Of a stretch of DNA of 64,000 nt, positions 33,247 through 43,254 are shown in pieces (positions within the stretch are counted from its first letter, which is position 1; every line of letters starts with the position of its first letter). Position numbers and translations under genes: made by a program. Source of the stretch: DAOUBP01 sp964474695 (GTDB lineage: Bacteria; Chloroflexota; Anaerolineae; CG2-30-64-16); the NCBI GenBank assembly GCA_964474695.1, contig CAYYTK010000011.1, forward strand, positions 1-64,000. The letters are read 5' to 3'. Below the pieces are notes generated by a model. That model saw only the letters and a program-made list of their open reading frames with translations. It was not told the DNA's origin and searched no databases.

Positions 33247-33990
33247 ATGACCTTTGCTACCTGTCCTCGCCGGCTCATTATCATGCCTGCGCACAATGAA
33301 GCGGGGAATCTGCCGCGCGTGATCCCGGAAGTACGGGCGGCTGCGCCGGGCTATGATTTGCTTGTGATCGACGATGGCAGCCGCGATTGCACGGCTGCGT
33401 TGGCCGTCGCGCTGGGGGCCACCGTGGTCAGTCTGCCGGTCAACCTGGGCTACGGCGGCGCGGTGCAGACCGGCTTTCGCTACGCGGTGCGCAACGCCTA
33501 CGATCTGGCCGTGGTGATCGACGCGGACGGCCAGCATGACCCGGCAGGCATCGCTGACCTGGCAGAAACAGTGGCAGGCGATGGCGTCGATGTGGCTGTT
33601 GGGTCGCGCTTTCGCGGCCGGATGAACTATCGGCAGCCGTGGGTCAAACGGGCAGGTATGACGGTCTTCGCCTGGACCGTTTCGCGTATCACCCGCCGCC
33701 AGGTGACCGACCCGACATCGGGCTTCCAGGCGCTGAACGCCGCGGCCTTGCGTTTCTTCGCGTTTGACAATTACCCGGTCGATTACCCCGATGCGGATAC
33801 GCTGCTGATCCTGCATTATGCCGGTTTTCGCGTGGTGGAAGTGCCCGTAACTATGCGTGAGCGGATTTCAGGTGTGTCGATGCACAGCGGGTGGAAGCCG
33901 TTCTACTATGTGGGCAAGATGTGGCTTGCGATCTCGATGGTGGTGTTACGCCAGAAGACTCACCTCAGCGCGCGGAGGTATCAGGCATGA
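33247..33990 (+). CDS. GT2 glycosyltransferase, polyprenyl-phosphate sugar synthase type
   Basis: 247 residues. DPM1/GtrB-like GT2: PAHNEAGNLP nucleotide-sugar loop, IDDGSRDCT, the metal-binding VIDADGQHD, and DPTSGFQALN. It would transfer a sugar from a nucleotide donor to polyprenyl phosphate at the inner face of the membrane. There is no C-terminal membrane domain, so a partner is expected; the DUF2304 gene that overlaps its stop by 4 bases is the usual candidate. Confidence 0.93.
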   Translation: MTFATCPRRLIIMPAHNEAGNLPRVIPEVRAAAPGYDLLVIDDGSRDCTAALAVALGATVVSLPVNLGYGGAVQTGFRYAVRNAYDLAVVIDADGQHDPAGIADLAETVAGDGVDVAVGSRFRGRMNYRQPWVKRAGMTVFAWTVSRITRRQVTDPTSGFQALNAAALRFFAFDNYPVDYPDADTLLILHYAGFRVVEVPVTMRERISGVSMHSGWKPFYYVGKMWLAISMVVLRQKTHLSARRYQA

Positions 33991-34394
33991 TTGATCCTCG
34001 GACCCGTCTTTACATGTTGTTGTTGGGCCTGGCAGTGCTCTCTTTCGTCATCAACCTGGTGCGCACGCGCAAGCTGCAGGAACGGTATGCCCTGCTCTGG
34101 TTGCTGGCCGGTGCCGGCCTGACCATCGCGCCCCTGGCGATCCATTGGATCGATCGGCTGGCTTATGGGCTGGGCTTTGACTATCCGCCTGCGCTGTTGC
34201 TCATGGTGGCAGTGATCGGCTTGTTGCTGATCATTTTCCAGATCACGTTGAATCTCTCTCAGCAGGCGGACCATGTGAAAGTATTGACCCAGGAGCTAGG
34301 CCTGTTGCGCCAGGAACTGGCAGCACTGAAGATAGCGCAATGTGCGCCGGATGCCTGGCAAGAACGGACTGCCGGAGACCGAGTGGAAGGATGA
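33987..34394 (+). CDS. DUF2304 small membrane protein
   Basis: 135 residues with three hydrophobic segments (near 8-22, 36-53, 68-85) and an amphipathic C-terminal helix (QQADHVKVLTQELGLLRQEL). DUF2304 proteins are found next to DPM1-like GT2 genes and are thought to anchor them or assist flipping; the function is not established. It overlaps the GT2 stop and the following GT39 start by 4 bases each. Confidence 0.88.
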   Translation: MIDPRTRLYMLLLGLAVLSFVINLVRTRKLQERYALLWLLAGAGLTIAPLAIHWIDRLAYGLGFDYPPALLLMVAVIGLLLIIFQITLNLSQQADHVKVLTQELGLLRQELAALKIAQCAPDAWQERTAGDRVEG

Positions 34395-36115
34395 AGAACA
34401 TGTACGGTTTTCGGTTGCGTCGTGGCGAGCGGGGCTCCATCTTCACCTGGCGGCTGAGTTTGCTGGTGCTGGTGCTGCTGGCGTTCGGCGTGCGCCTCTA
34501 CTGGGGAAGCCAGCCGCGGGTCGTGTGGGGCGACGAGCCGTTTTATATCTGGCTGGGCCAGAGCCTGCTGGCTGGCGAGGGCTATCAGTTCTTCGGCATT
34601 TCCGCCGTGCATCACTCGCCGCTGCTGGCGGTGCTGGCGGCCGGCATCGTTCGGCTGATTCCGCCGGGTCTGCTCTCAGGCCAGCCCACCGATGCGGCCA
34701 TCGGGACTGTAGCGGTGTATGTGATCGCCGGCGCGCTCCTGGTGTTGCCGATTGCCGGCATCGCGCGGCGCCTGGCAGGAGACAAGGTCGCGCTGGTCGC
34801 CGGGCTGCTGACAGCGCTCTATCCTGCGTTGACCGCCGTCATTCCCCTGTGGGGCACGATGACCGAGCCGATCTATATCCTGATGGTTGCCGTAGCCTGG
34901 TGGGGTTTGTTGGTGGCGATGGAGGAAGGCCGGCTGTTCGGCTACCTGGTCGCGGGACTGGCGTTAGGATTCGCATATTTGACGCGCAGCGAGTCGATCG
35001 TCTATCTCATCGTAGGGCTGGCCGTGACCTGGGGTCTGCGCCTGTTCGTGCGCAGCGGGCAGACGCGAGGCATCACCTTGCTTATGAAATCGTTGGCGGG
35101 ACCCGCCCTGGCGATCCTGTCGTTTCTTGTTGTCATCAGCCCCTACCTGATCGCACTGCGGGCGATCACCGGGCATTGGCAGCTGTTCGAAGAGGCCGGC
35201 TCCACCTATGTGAGCGCGCAGGGACTCGCTTACAATCGGATCGAGTTGTTTGATGTAGGCACATGGGGCATCGACTCGGCTACCGGCGAAGTATACTATT
35301 TCTCTTCCACCAGTGAGAACCAGAGCTTGTTGAAGGCCATCGCTGCCGACCCGGGTGAATTCAAGCGGCGCGTAGTTATTAACGCCAAGGACTTCGCGTC
35401 CACCCTCTTCAGCGCGTCATTGGTCCCGTGGCCGCTGGCCGCGCTGGCTGTTCTCGGGCTTTTTGCACGGCCCTGGAACACGCGGCGCTTACGCGGAGAG
35501 GTGCTCCTGGCCGCGGCTTTTGCCGGACCTGTCAGCTTCGTCCTGTTTTTTGTTCAGGCACGTTACCTGGCCAGCGCTCTGATTCCGCTCTTGGTGTGGA
35601 TCGCTGCCGGAGTCCTGGTCCTGACGGATTGGTTGACCGGCACCGTGGCGGAATGCCTGCCGGCTGGAAGCGGCAGGAGCCGCATTCGGCGTTGGACCCG
35701 CAGTCTGGCAGGGTTCCTGCCGGTCCTGTTGCTTGCCCTGGCTTTGCTCTGGCAGGAGCCGCGACTCTGGGCGCTTCTGCGGGATTCGAACTCCCATCAG
35801 CCTGGACATCTGGCCGCTGCACAGTTGCTGCGCGACCGGGGTGTCACCGCGGATACAGTGGTGCTGAGCCGCTATCCCGCGATTGCGTTCCACGCCGGCA
35901 CGCGTTGGGCGCCGACGCCGGCCGCGACCTGGGACGAGGTGGCGGCGTATGCGCAACGCAAGGGCGTACACTACCTGGTTGCGGATGAATGGGAGATCCA
36001 GATGCGCCCCCAATTGAGTGCGTTGCTCGATCCGGCCGCTGCGCCAGCCAGCCTGGTGCATGTCGCGACCGTGGATCAGGGGTTCGGGGCTGTAGTCATC
36101 TATCGTTTTCGTTAA
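34391..36115 (+). CDS. GT39-family membrane glycosyltransferase 1
   Basis: 574 residues, about 11-12 membrane helices. GT-C enzyme of the protein-mannosyltransferase/ArnT type: the catalytic acidic pair is in VVWGDEPFYIWLGQSLL on the first outer loop. It uses polyprenyl-phosphate sugars outside the membrane. It resembles the third GT39 at 37710 in its end (ALLDPAAAP against PLLDQSNPRP). It overlaps the DUF2304 gene. Acceptor unknown; candidates are the Thr-rich surface proteins of this locus. Confidence 0.88.
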   Translation: MKNMYGFRLRRGERGSIFTWRLSLLVLVLLAFGVRLYWGSQPRVVWGDEPFYIWLGQSLLAGEGYQFFGISAVHHSPLLAVLAAGIVRLIPPGLLSGQPTDAAIGTVAVYVIAGALLVLPIAGIARRLAGDKVALVAGLLTALYPALTAVIPLWGTMTEPIYILMVAVAWWGLLVAMEEGRLFGYLVAGLALGFAYLTRSESIVYLIVGLAVTWGLRLFVRSGQTRGITLLMKSLAGPALAILSFLVVISPYLIALRAITGHWQLFEEAGSTYVSAQGLAYNRIELFDVGTWGIDSATGEVYYFSSTSENQSLLKAIAADPGEFKRRVVINAKDFASTLFSASLVPWPLAALAVLGLFARPWNTRRLRGEVLLAAAFAGPVSFVLFFVQARYLASALIPLLVWIAAGVLVLTDWLTGTVAECLPAGSGRSRIRRWTRSLAGFLPVLLLALALLWQEPRLWALLRDSNSHQPGHLAAAQLLRDRGVTADTVVLSRYPAIAFHAGTRWAPTPAATWDEVAAYAQRKGVHYLVADEWEIQMRPQLSALLDPAAAPASLVHVATVDQGFGAVVIYRFR

Positions 36116-36138
36116 CGGATTCCAGTGAGGAGACAGAA

Positions 36139-37713
36139 ATGACCAGGGAACCCGTGACAACGCGTCACAGTCGGTTTCTTGAGCGGTGGATAGTGGCCGG
36201 CATAGTGGCGGTGGGTTTGCTGCTGAGGATATGGGGCATTAACCACGGCCTGCCGTACGTCTATCATCCCGATGAGCCGCGTTATGTGATGAGTGCTCAG
36301 CTTCTCTTTCAGACCCATGATTTGGACCCGCGTTCGCTGCCTAAGCTTTCCTCGAGCTCTCTCGTCTATGTTGTCAACGCGCTTGCCTATGTGCCCTACT
36401 ATCTGATAGGCAAGTGGATGGGCATGTTTAGCACCCCACTGGACATCCCAGCTCCGACAATGCTGACCCTGGGGGTTGGGAAAACATTAATGCCGAGCAC
36501 TTTTTTGCTCAATCGTATGGTGACGGTCCTTTTCGGTCTTGCTACCATTGTCCTGGTGTATCTGACCGGACGCCGGTTGTTCAAGAACTCTGCTGTCGGC
36601 ATACTGGCCGCCGCGATCATGGCGATTGCACCCGGCAATATCGACAACAGCCGGTGGGTTACCCCGGATACTTTCCTAACGGTCTTCATGTTGCTGGCGT
36701 TCTACGGGACAGTATGCATTTATCAATACGATAGACGCAGCTACTACATATTGACAGGCCTTGCGTTGGGTTGCGTAGTGTCCAGCAAGATCAGCGGGCT
36801 CCTTATCTTACTCCCTCTGGCGGTGGCCTATCTCTATCGCAAAGGCGTGAAGGGGGTTCTGAATCCTGATTTGATCTGGATGGGGGTCTCGGCCGGACTG
36901 GCATTCGTGGCGACGACGCCTTATGTTTTTGGGAACGTTAAGGACGTACTCGGTGACATTCTCTATGAGGGCCGCCACTATGCCTCGGGCCATGCCGGGA
37001 TGGAAGGCGGCTCTCTGGCGTGGTATTTGGGCTACATGTGGCAGACCGGAGGCGTCATCTACATTCTTGCCGCACTGGAAATCCTGCGCGGCATCTACTC
37101 ACGCTCCAAAGAGATCATCGGGCTGTCGATTTTTCCCGTGGTCTACTTCATCTTTATCTCCAGTTTTGTCGTCAGGAATGATCGCACCTTTCTTCCCTTG
37201 ACGCCGTTCATGTTCCTGCTGGCAGCCTCCTTTGCGGTGCACCTGTTCGATCGTGTTAAAGCGGGACTAAAGGCGCGGCGTGTCGTGTTCGTCTCGGTGA
37301 TGGCGTGTCTTGCGGTCGCCAGTCTCATTCAGCCGATCTCGAGACTCATTGCGGATGCCACCCAGCTAACAGCAGTGGACGGTCGTGAGCCGGCTCGGGT
37401 ATGGATCGCCGAGAGCTTGCCGCCCGGCGCGAAAATCGCTATTGAGGCGTATTCGCCGTACGTGGAGCCGGCGCGCTTCGATGTACTGGCACTCGGGATG
37501 ATGATAGAGCATGAGCCGGCCTGGTACATTGATCAAGGCTTCGACTACCTGGTCTTCGGTCAGAACATGTTCGGACGTTTCTACCAGGAACCGGAGAGAT
37601 ACCGCGCCGAAGTAGCTCAGTATGATGACTTGTTTGCCCGGTTTGAGCCGGTTATGTTTTTCGACCAGGGCGGTTATGAGGTGCGTATCCACAGGGTCAG
37701 TGATGAGAGATGA
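36139..37713 (+). CDS. GT39-family membrane glycosyltransferase 2
   Basis: 524 residues, about 10-12 membrane helices. The outer-loop acidic motif is YHPDEPRYVMSAQLL. ATG 36139 is preceded by GAGGAGA; the reading frame runs on upstream but without family match. Its base composition is visibly less GC-rich than its neighbours and codon use differs somewhat (more ATT, TTT), so it may have a separate history. The stop overlaps the next GT39 by 4 bases. Confidence 0.88.
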   Translation: MTREPVTTRHSRFLERWIVAGIVAVGLLLRIWGINHGLPYVYHPDEPRYVMSAQLLFQTHDLDPRSLPKLSSSSLVYVVNALAYVPYYLIGKWMGMFSTPLDIPAPTMLTLGVGKTLMPSTFLLNRMVTVLFGLATIVLVYLTGRRLFKNSAVGILAAAIMAIAPGNIDNSRWVTPDTFLTVFMLLAFYGTVCIYQYDRRSYYILTGLALGCVVSSKISGLLILLPLAVAYLYRKGVKGVLNPDLIWMGVSAGLAFVATTPYVFGNVKDVLGDILYEGRHYASGHAGMEGGSLAWYLGYMWQTGGVIYILAALEILRGIYSRSKEIIGLSIFPVVYFIFISSFVVRNDRTFLPLTPFMFLLAASFAVHLFDRVKAGLKARRVVFVSVMACLAVASLIQPISRLIADATQLTAVDGREPARVWIAESLPPGAKIAIEAYSPYVEPARFDVLALGMMIEHEPAWYIDQGFDYLVFGQNMFGRFYQEPERYRAEVAQYDDLFARFEPVMFFDQGGYEVRIHRVSDER

Positions 37714-39374
37714 TGCGCCGTGTGAGTGTGGTTTGGGTGTTGATCCTGCTGGTGAGCGTTGGGCTGCGCGCTACTTTCACTGCGCTGCCACGGGTCGTCC
37801 GTTGGGACGAAGCAGGATACCAGTTGATTGCCCGCAGCTTGCGGGCCGGCCAGGGCTATCACGAGGTCGTGGGCGCGCCGGACATCCAACAGCCGCCGAT
37901 GGTCACCTATCTCTCCGTCCTGGGCCAGGCGGTGGGGTTGCCTATCCCGTGGGCCACCGCAGGCCCGGTGCATGTGCTGTTGGGCGGGCTGCTGCCGCTG
38001 CCGGTCTTCGGCCTGACCCGACGCATGTTCGGGAGCCGTCGCGCAGCGGGGATCGCTGCGCTGTTGGCAGCCGTACATCCCGCGCTTGCCGTCAGTCCGC
38101 TCTACTGGAGTTCCATGACGGAGCCGGCCTATACTTTCTTTATCCTGTGCGGCCTGTATGCCACCTGGCGCGCCGCCGAAAGCGGTAGCTGGCGGTGGGG
38201 GATAGCAGTGGGCCTTGCGTTCGGCCTGGCCTATCTGACGCGGCCTGAAGCGTTGGCATACCTCGCGGTGGCATTGCTGTTCGTGGGTGTACGCCGGCTG
38301 CGGCCGTGGCGCCGGCCTTCAACCTCAGCCTTAACCTCCACCTTAGTCTTATCCGCCTCCGCTCTCCTGGTTTTTCTGGCCGCCGCCGCGCCCTACGTGA
38401 TCTATCTTCATCGCGTGACCGGCCATTGGGCGTTCAGTGGCAAACAAGGGATCAGCATGGAGATCGGCTGGGCCTATGTCAACCGCAGCCAGGCCATGCA
38501 CGATCGGGTGGTGGCATCGTTGGATTCGTCCGGCAAAGAAATCATGTGGCTCTCGCCCGAGCAATTCGAGGTGACATTCTTCGGCTGGATTCAGCAGGCC
38601 CCGCATCGCTTCCTGGTGATGCTGCGCACCAACCTTGGCGACCTGTCCCGTGCGCTTTTCCGCCAGGATCTGTTCGGGCCATGGACGGTCGCGTTGATGG
38701 TCCTGGGCCTGTGCGCCGCGGCCTGGACGAAAGCGCACGCACGCGGGCATCTGTTGCTCCTTCTGGCGCTGGCGCCCCTGGCCAGCGTGGTGCCGTTCTT
38801 TGTGCTCAGCCGGTTTCTGCAGGCTGCAGTGCCGATCGGCCTGATCTGGGCGGCGCTGGGGTTGGAGCACCTGATGCGGTGGATCGCGGCAACCTGGGCC
38901 GCGCTCAGCGACAGGAATGGCGGGACCGCACCTATGCGGCGCGGGATGAAGTTGGCAGGGCTGCAGGCTTTGCCGGTGGCGCTGGTGTTGGCGGCCTATC
39001 TGTGGGGTGAGATCGGCGTGGCGCAGCACGAGATACCGCGCCAGCCGTTCTGGTGCGTGCAGGTTGCGGATTGGTTGGTGGAACACGTGCCGGCCGGTGC
39101 TCCGTTGATGATGCGCGACTCCGAGATCGCACTGTATGCCAACTTGGCGCAGATCGCGTTGCCCAATGCCGAATGGTCCCAGGCCCTCGCCTATGGACAG
39201 GCGCGCGGGGCACGCTATCTGATCGTCGATGACAACGAAATCCAGACGATTCGTCCCGACCTGGCGCCGCTGCTCGATCAATCGAATCCGCGGCCATTGG
39301 CTGGGCTCACGGCTGTTGCGCGGCTGGCAGAATCGGGCCATCAGATATTGATTTACGCCATTGACACCCCTTAA
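37710..39374 (+). CDS. GT39-family membrane glycosyltransferase 3
   Basis: 554 residues. The GT39 motif is RWDEAGYQLIARSLRAGQGY. Ten or more membrane helices; a C-terminal soluble part (VADWLVEHVPAGAPLMMRDSEIALYANLAQ) like that of the first GT39. It is clearly a paralogue of the enzyme at 34391. Confidence 0.88.
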   Translation: MMRRVSVVWVLILLVSVGLRATFTALPRVVRWDEAGYQLIARSLRAGQGYHEVVGAPDIQQPPMVTYLSVLGQAVGLPIPWATAGPVHVLLGGLLPLPVFGLTRRMFGSRRAAGIAALLAAVHPALAVSPLYWSSMTEPAYTFFILCGLYATWRAAESGSWRWGIAVGLAFGLAYLTRPEALAYLAVALLFVGVRRLRPWRRPSTSALTSTLVLSASALLVFLAAAAPYVIYLHRVTGHWAFSGKQGISMEIGWAYVNRSQAMHDRVVASLDSSGKEIMWLSPEQFEVTFFGWIQQAPHRFLVMLRTNLGDLSRALFRQDLFGPWTVALMVLGLCAAAWTKAHARGHLLLLLALAPLASVVPFFVLSRFLQAAVPIGLIWAALGLEHLMRWIAATWAALSDRNGGTAPMRRGMKLAGLQALPVALVLAAYLWGEIGVAQHEIPRQPFWCVQVADWLVEHVPAGAPLMMRDSEIALYANLAQIALPNAEWSQALAYGQARGARYLIVDDNEIQTIRPDLAPLLDQSNPRPLAGLTAVARLAESGHQILIYAIDTP

Positions 39375-39395
39375 CCCTGACGCAATTGGAGTATC

Positions 39396-40871
39396 ATGAT
39401 GCGCGAACGCAGGCAACTCATCCTGGTGGGGGTCAGCCTTGGCCTTGTTATCCTGCTGGGCGGCTTATTGAGGTTCTACAGGCTGTCTTTTCAGTCCTTG
39501 TGGAACGATGAATTGTCGACCTGGTTTCGGAGTGGGCTCCCGAGCTTGCGGGATGTGATCGATATCGGTTCACGTCCCGATCCTTTTCCCCCCGGCTACT
39601 ATCTGTTGATGCACTTTGTTCAGCGCTGGCTCGGAGACAGCGAGTTCGCGCTGCGCCTGCCCTCGGCCATCGCGGGCATCTTGAGCATCCCCGCGATCTA
39701 CGCTCTGGGCAAGCTTCTCTACTCCCGTGAGGTGGGGCTGTACGCAGCAGCCTTGATTGCGGTCATTTGGTGCCCGATCTACTACAGCCAGGAGGCGCGC
39801 TCGAATTCGTTCGTGGTTTTGTTCAGCATCCTGTCGGTCATCACCTGGATCAAGTGCATGCGCTGCCTGGAGCGCGGCGACTGGCGGGGGGTCTGGCCGA
39901 TCCTTGCACCGGCTTACATTCTCTCCGCCACGGCGCTGGGTTATCTGCACTACATGGGCTTGTTCCTGATCGCGCTGGAAGGAGGGTATGCTTTCCTGGT
40001 CTTCCTGCGCCGGCGTTCCGCGTGGCCCACCCTGTTGCTGGTTTATGGGCTCAGCCTGCTGCTATATCTACCGTGGCTGCGCGAGATGTTCATTGACATG
40101 TTCGGGTACAAGACATGGATGCAGCCGCCCGAACTGAAGGACCTGTTGGGATACGCTTATTTCTTGTTCGACTACTCGAAGCCCGTGCTGCTCGTGGCGG
40201 TTCTCGGCTATCTGGTCGTGGGGTGGCGCGAGGGCGGCCGGCTGCTCAAGGGGCCTCGCCGGGGTTGGGTCGCGTTCTTGTTGAATCCCACGGTGGTCCT
40301 CGTCGCCTGGCTGATGGGGCCGGTGCTGATCGCCTTTGTGAAATCGTTGGTGTCGATCCCGGTGTTCATCTACCGGAACCTGATGATCAGCCTGCCTCCC
40401 GCGTACTTGTTGCTGGCGCGCGGGCTATCGCTGCTGCCGGTCCGGCGGCTGTGGCGGTTTGCAGCGGTTGGGACGCTGACTGCAGGTCTCGTGGCGTTTT
40501 TGATCGTGGATATGGACTACTATCAGAAGCCTACCAAGCAGCAGTTCCGCGAGGTCGTTCAGTATGTTGTTGAGCGGGATGATTCGGTTCCCGACGCAGC
40601 GATCCTGGGTTATGCCTGGACCGAGGAGCATTTCAACTACTATTTCCGGCGATTGGGATCGACCAGAAGGGTGGGTCAGGTGTTGGGTGAGCCATCCGAT
40701 ATTCCGCAGCTTGAAAGCTACCTCGCCCGCGAGCAGCCTGCGCACCTGTGGTATATCGTGGCGCACAAAACACCCAACGCGGATTTTTTGGCAGCGCTGT
40801 CCGGCAAGATGAAGCTGGTCGAACATGAGAAGTTCATTGCAGCGGAGGTTTGGCTTTGGGCTGCGCCGTAG
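39396..40871 (+). CDS. GT39-family membrane glycosyltransferase 4
   Basis: 491 residues. Motif LWNDELSTWFRSG with the DE pair, then FALRLPSAIAGILSIPAIYALGK, typical of ArnT/PMT-like enzymes of Chloroflexota and Planctomycetes. Around ten membrane helices. It is more distant from the other three. It is the last GT39 before the radical SAM fusion, 27 bases away. Confidence 0.88.
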   Translation: MMRERRQLILVGVSLGLVILLGGLLRFYRLSFQSLWNDELSTWFRSGLPSLRDVIDIGSRPDPFPPGYYLLMHFVQRWLGDSEFALRLPSAIAGILSIPAIYALGKLLYSREVGLYAAALIAVIWCPIYYSQEARSNSFVVLFSILSVITWIKCMRCLERGDWRGVWPILAPAYILSATALGYLHYMGLFLIALEGGYAFLVFLRRRSAWPTLLLVYGLSLLLYLPWLREMFIDMFGYKTWMQPPELKDLLGYAYFLFDYSKPVLLVAVLGYLVVGWREGGRLLKGPRRGWVAFLLNPTVVLVAWLMGPVLIAFVKSLVSIPVFIYRNLMISLPPAYLLLARGLSLLPVRRLWRFAAVGTLTAGLVAFLIVDMDYYQKPTKQQFREVVQYVVERDDSVPDAAILGYAWTEEHFNYYFRRLGSTRRVGQVLGEPSDIPQLESYLAREQPAHLWYIVAHKTPNADFLAALSGKMKLVEHEKFIAAEVWLWAAP

Positions 40872-40898
40872 CAACTGCGACAGGCCCGGGCTGCTTCT

Positions 40899-43235
40899 AT
40901 GAGTTCAGTTTTTGACTTGATATTGGTGATCCCGCCCAGTCTCAGCCCCTTCACCTCGCATCACGAGGCGACATCAGGAATGGGTGCTCTGCTGGTGGAT
41001 TCCCGTCCATTCCTCTATCCGCCCCATACCGTGGCGGTGTGCGCGGCCGCGGCGCGGCAGGCCGGCCTGCGAGTCGGCGTGTTGGATGCAGTAGCGGAGA
41101 AGCTGAGCGCGGTCGAGACGCTGCACGAGATGCGCAAGCGCCCGGCCGATGCGGTCGCCGTGCTCACCAGCCAGGGGACGGCGCTGGCTGATAGCCACTT
41201 CCTGCGCCTGCTGCGGCATGACCGCGTCCAGTCGTCGCAACAGTGCGCCGCACTGCTGGTGTTTGGGCCTTCCGCGTTTTTCTCGGCCGAATCGTTCCTG
41301 GCTGAGGGCCTGGCCGATGCGGTCCTGTTGGGAGAGCCTGAAGCGGCGCTGGTTGAGGCCGCGCTGGCGCTGGCGGCCGGTCGAAGGGGCCTTTTGGCGG
41401 CAGGAGAACTGGTCCCTGAGCGCTACACTGCCGACAATCTGATCCGTGATCTGGATAGCCTGCCGTTTCCGGCCTGGCATGTGTGCCGTTGGCAGGCTTA
41501 CGGGGTGGCCTCGTTGCTCAGCAGTCGAGGGTGTCCGGCAGGCTGCGCTTATTGTGCATACGTCCTTTCTCAAGGCCGGTGCTTCCGCGCCCAGAGTCCT
41601 GATCGTACGGTGGAAGAGATGGCTTGCACGGCCGCGGCAACCGATGGGGCGATGATGCATGTGCGTGATCCGATCTTCGCCCAGGACCCTGCACGAGTGG
41701 CTGCCATCTGTGAGGGCATCAAGGCGCGGCGGTTGAAGATTCGGTTCGCTTGTGAATCGCGACCTGAGCACTTCAGTGATGATCTCCTGCGCTTGCTGGC
41801 GGCTGCCGGATGCAGCGAGGTAAAGATCGGATTGGAGAGCGGCGATCCGGACCTGCTTGGGCGCCTCGACAGAGTGGAGCCGGAGAAGGCGGATCGATAT
41901 GTTACACAGGCCGCGCGTGTCGCGCGAACCTGCGCCGCCCTGGGCCTCTCCTGCCAGGTTTTTGTGATGGCGGGCCTGCCAGGGCAGGATGCTGCTTCGT
42001 TGCGGCGCACGCGTGAAGTGCTGCGGCGCTTGCCCGCGCCGACGATCATCAAGGCCAAGTCATACCGCGCTCATCCCGGCGTCGGGCTGGCTGTGCCAGC
42101 AGCGCAGGTCCCTGCCGAGATCCTGAGTTGGCTTGAGACTGCAAATCAGCCGAGGTTCGCAGCCTGGCGCCGGCGGGCTGGCGTGCTCTGGCAACGCCTC
42201 CGACCAGCCCCGTCGACTGCCGGCCTGGCGGCGCCCCCGCCGCCGGAGCAGCATCTGCTGCCGCGCGTCTATTCCCTGGCTGGTCAGCAAGTGTTCCTCA
42301 CCGGGGGTAATGGCTTTCTCGGGGGCTACGTGGCTCGGGCGCTGGTTGCGGCCGGGGCCTCGGTGGTGGCTTTGGTGCGTCCGGGCAGCGAGCTTGGCCC
42401 ATTGGCTGATCAGCAGATCAGCGTAGTGCGCGGAGACCTGCGGGATCCTGCGGCCTGGGAGCACGAAGTTCGGGGGTGTTCGTCTTGTTTTCATCTCGCA
42501 GCCCTGTACGCGCCGGCAAGCCAGGCCGCAGCGCTCGACGATGTCAACGTGTCGGGCACCGATCGGCTGCTGGCCGTGTGTGCGCGTCACGGCGTCCGTC
42601 GCGTGGTCCATACCAGCACCATCGGGACTGTGGGGCGTCCGTCCGATCCGCGGATGCTGCCGGACGAGAGCACCTCATTTGACAATTCTGCGCATGTCAG
42701 CGATTATGCTAAATCCAAGTTCATGGGGGAACTGGTAGCCCGCAGTTGGCAGCATCACCTCGAGATCGTCGTCGTCAAGCCGGCCGCGCCGGTCGGCGCC
42801 GGTGATGCCAAACCAAGCGCCACCGGGCGGCGCATCCTGGCGGCCCTCCAGGGCGAAATCACGACTTACCCGCCCGGCGGCATCAACCACGCGCCCGCGC
42901 GTGACATTGCAGACGGGATCCTGGCCGCGGCCGAGCGCGGGCAGCCGGGCGAGACCTACATCCTTGGCCACCGTGAGGGCAACCTGGATCATGCTGCCTT
43001 TCTTGCCCTGGTTGCAGAGGCAGCAGGAATGCCACCTCTGCGGCCACAGGAGGCTGCCAGGACCGGCGCCACGCCTGCCGCGCTGACTGCCAATCCGGTG
43101 CGAGCGATCGTCGAGTTGGGGATGCCGCAATCTGACTTGCGAGTCGCGTTCGCAGAGGCTGTCGCCTGGTACTGCAGCGCCCGGCCGGAGTTGGCCCACT
43201 TGAAGAGAGCGCAGGAAGCAGGACGCCAACGGTGA
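40899..43235 (+). CDS. Radical SAM enzyme fused to an HpnA-like SDR epimerase/dehydratase
   Basis: 778 residues. Residues 1-170 look like a cobalamin-binding-type Rossmann domain, without a clear DxHxxG. Residues 200-430 are radical SAM: Cys212, Cys216 and Cys219 (GCPAGCAYC) hold the 4Fe-4S cluster, with KIGLESGDPDLLGRL after it. From 463 to about 770 it is an extended SDR: TGGNGFLGG (468-476) binds NAD(P), YAKSK (Tyr603, Lys607) is the catalytic pair, and VVVKPAAPVGAGDAKPSATGR, with YILGHREGN, matches HpnA of hopanoid loci. The joint is a Pro/Ala-rich linker near 437-450. I do not know of this fusion; substrate may be a lipid or a lipid-linked sugar. Confidence 0.85.
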   Translation: MSSVFDLILVIPPSLSPFTSHHEATSGMGALLVDSRPFLYPPHTVAVCAAAARQAGLRVGVLDAVAEKLSAVETLHEMRKRPADAVAVLTSQGTALADSHFLRLLRHDRVQSSQQCAALLVFGPSAFFSAESFLAEGLADAVLLGEPEAALVEAALALAAGRRGLLAAGELVPERYTADNLIRDLDSLPFPAWHVCRWQAYGVASLLSSRGCPAGCAYCAYVLSQGRCFRAQSPDRTVEEMACTAAATDGAMMHVRDPIFAQDPARVAAICEGIKARRLKIRFACESRPEHFSDDLLRLLAAAGCSEVKIGLESGDPDLLGRLDRVEPEKADRYVTQAARVARTCAALGLSCQVFVMAGLPGQDAASLRRTREVLRRLPAPTIIKAKSYRAHPGVGLAVPAAQVPAEILSWLETANQPRFAAWRRRAGVLWQRLRPAPSTAGLAAPPPPEQHLLPRVYSLAGQQVFLTGGNGFLGGYVARALVAAGASVVALVRPGSELGPLADQQISVVRGDLRDPAAWEHEVRGCSSCFHLAALYAPASQAAALDDVNVSGTDRLLAVCARHGVRRVVHTSTIGTVGRPSDPRMLPDESTSFDNSAHVSDYAKSKFMGELVARSWQHHLEIVVVKPAAPVGAGDAKPSATGRRILAALQGEITTYPPGGINHAPARDIADGILAAAERGQPGETYILGHREGNLDHAAFLALVAEAAGMPPLRPQEAARTGATPAALTANPVRAIVELGMPQSDLRVAFAEAVAWYCSARPELAHLKRAQEAGRQR

Positions 43236-43254
43236 TGCCCTGACTGGGGATTTC

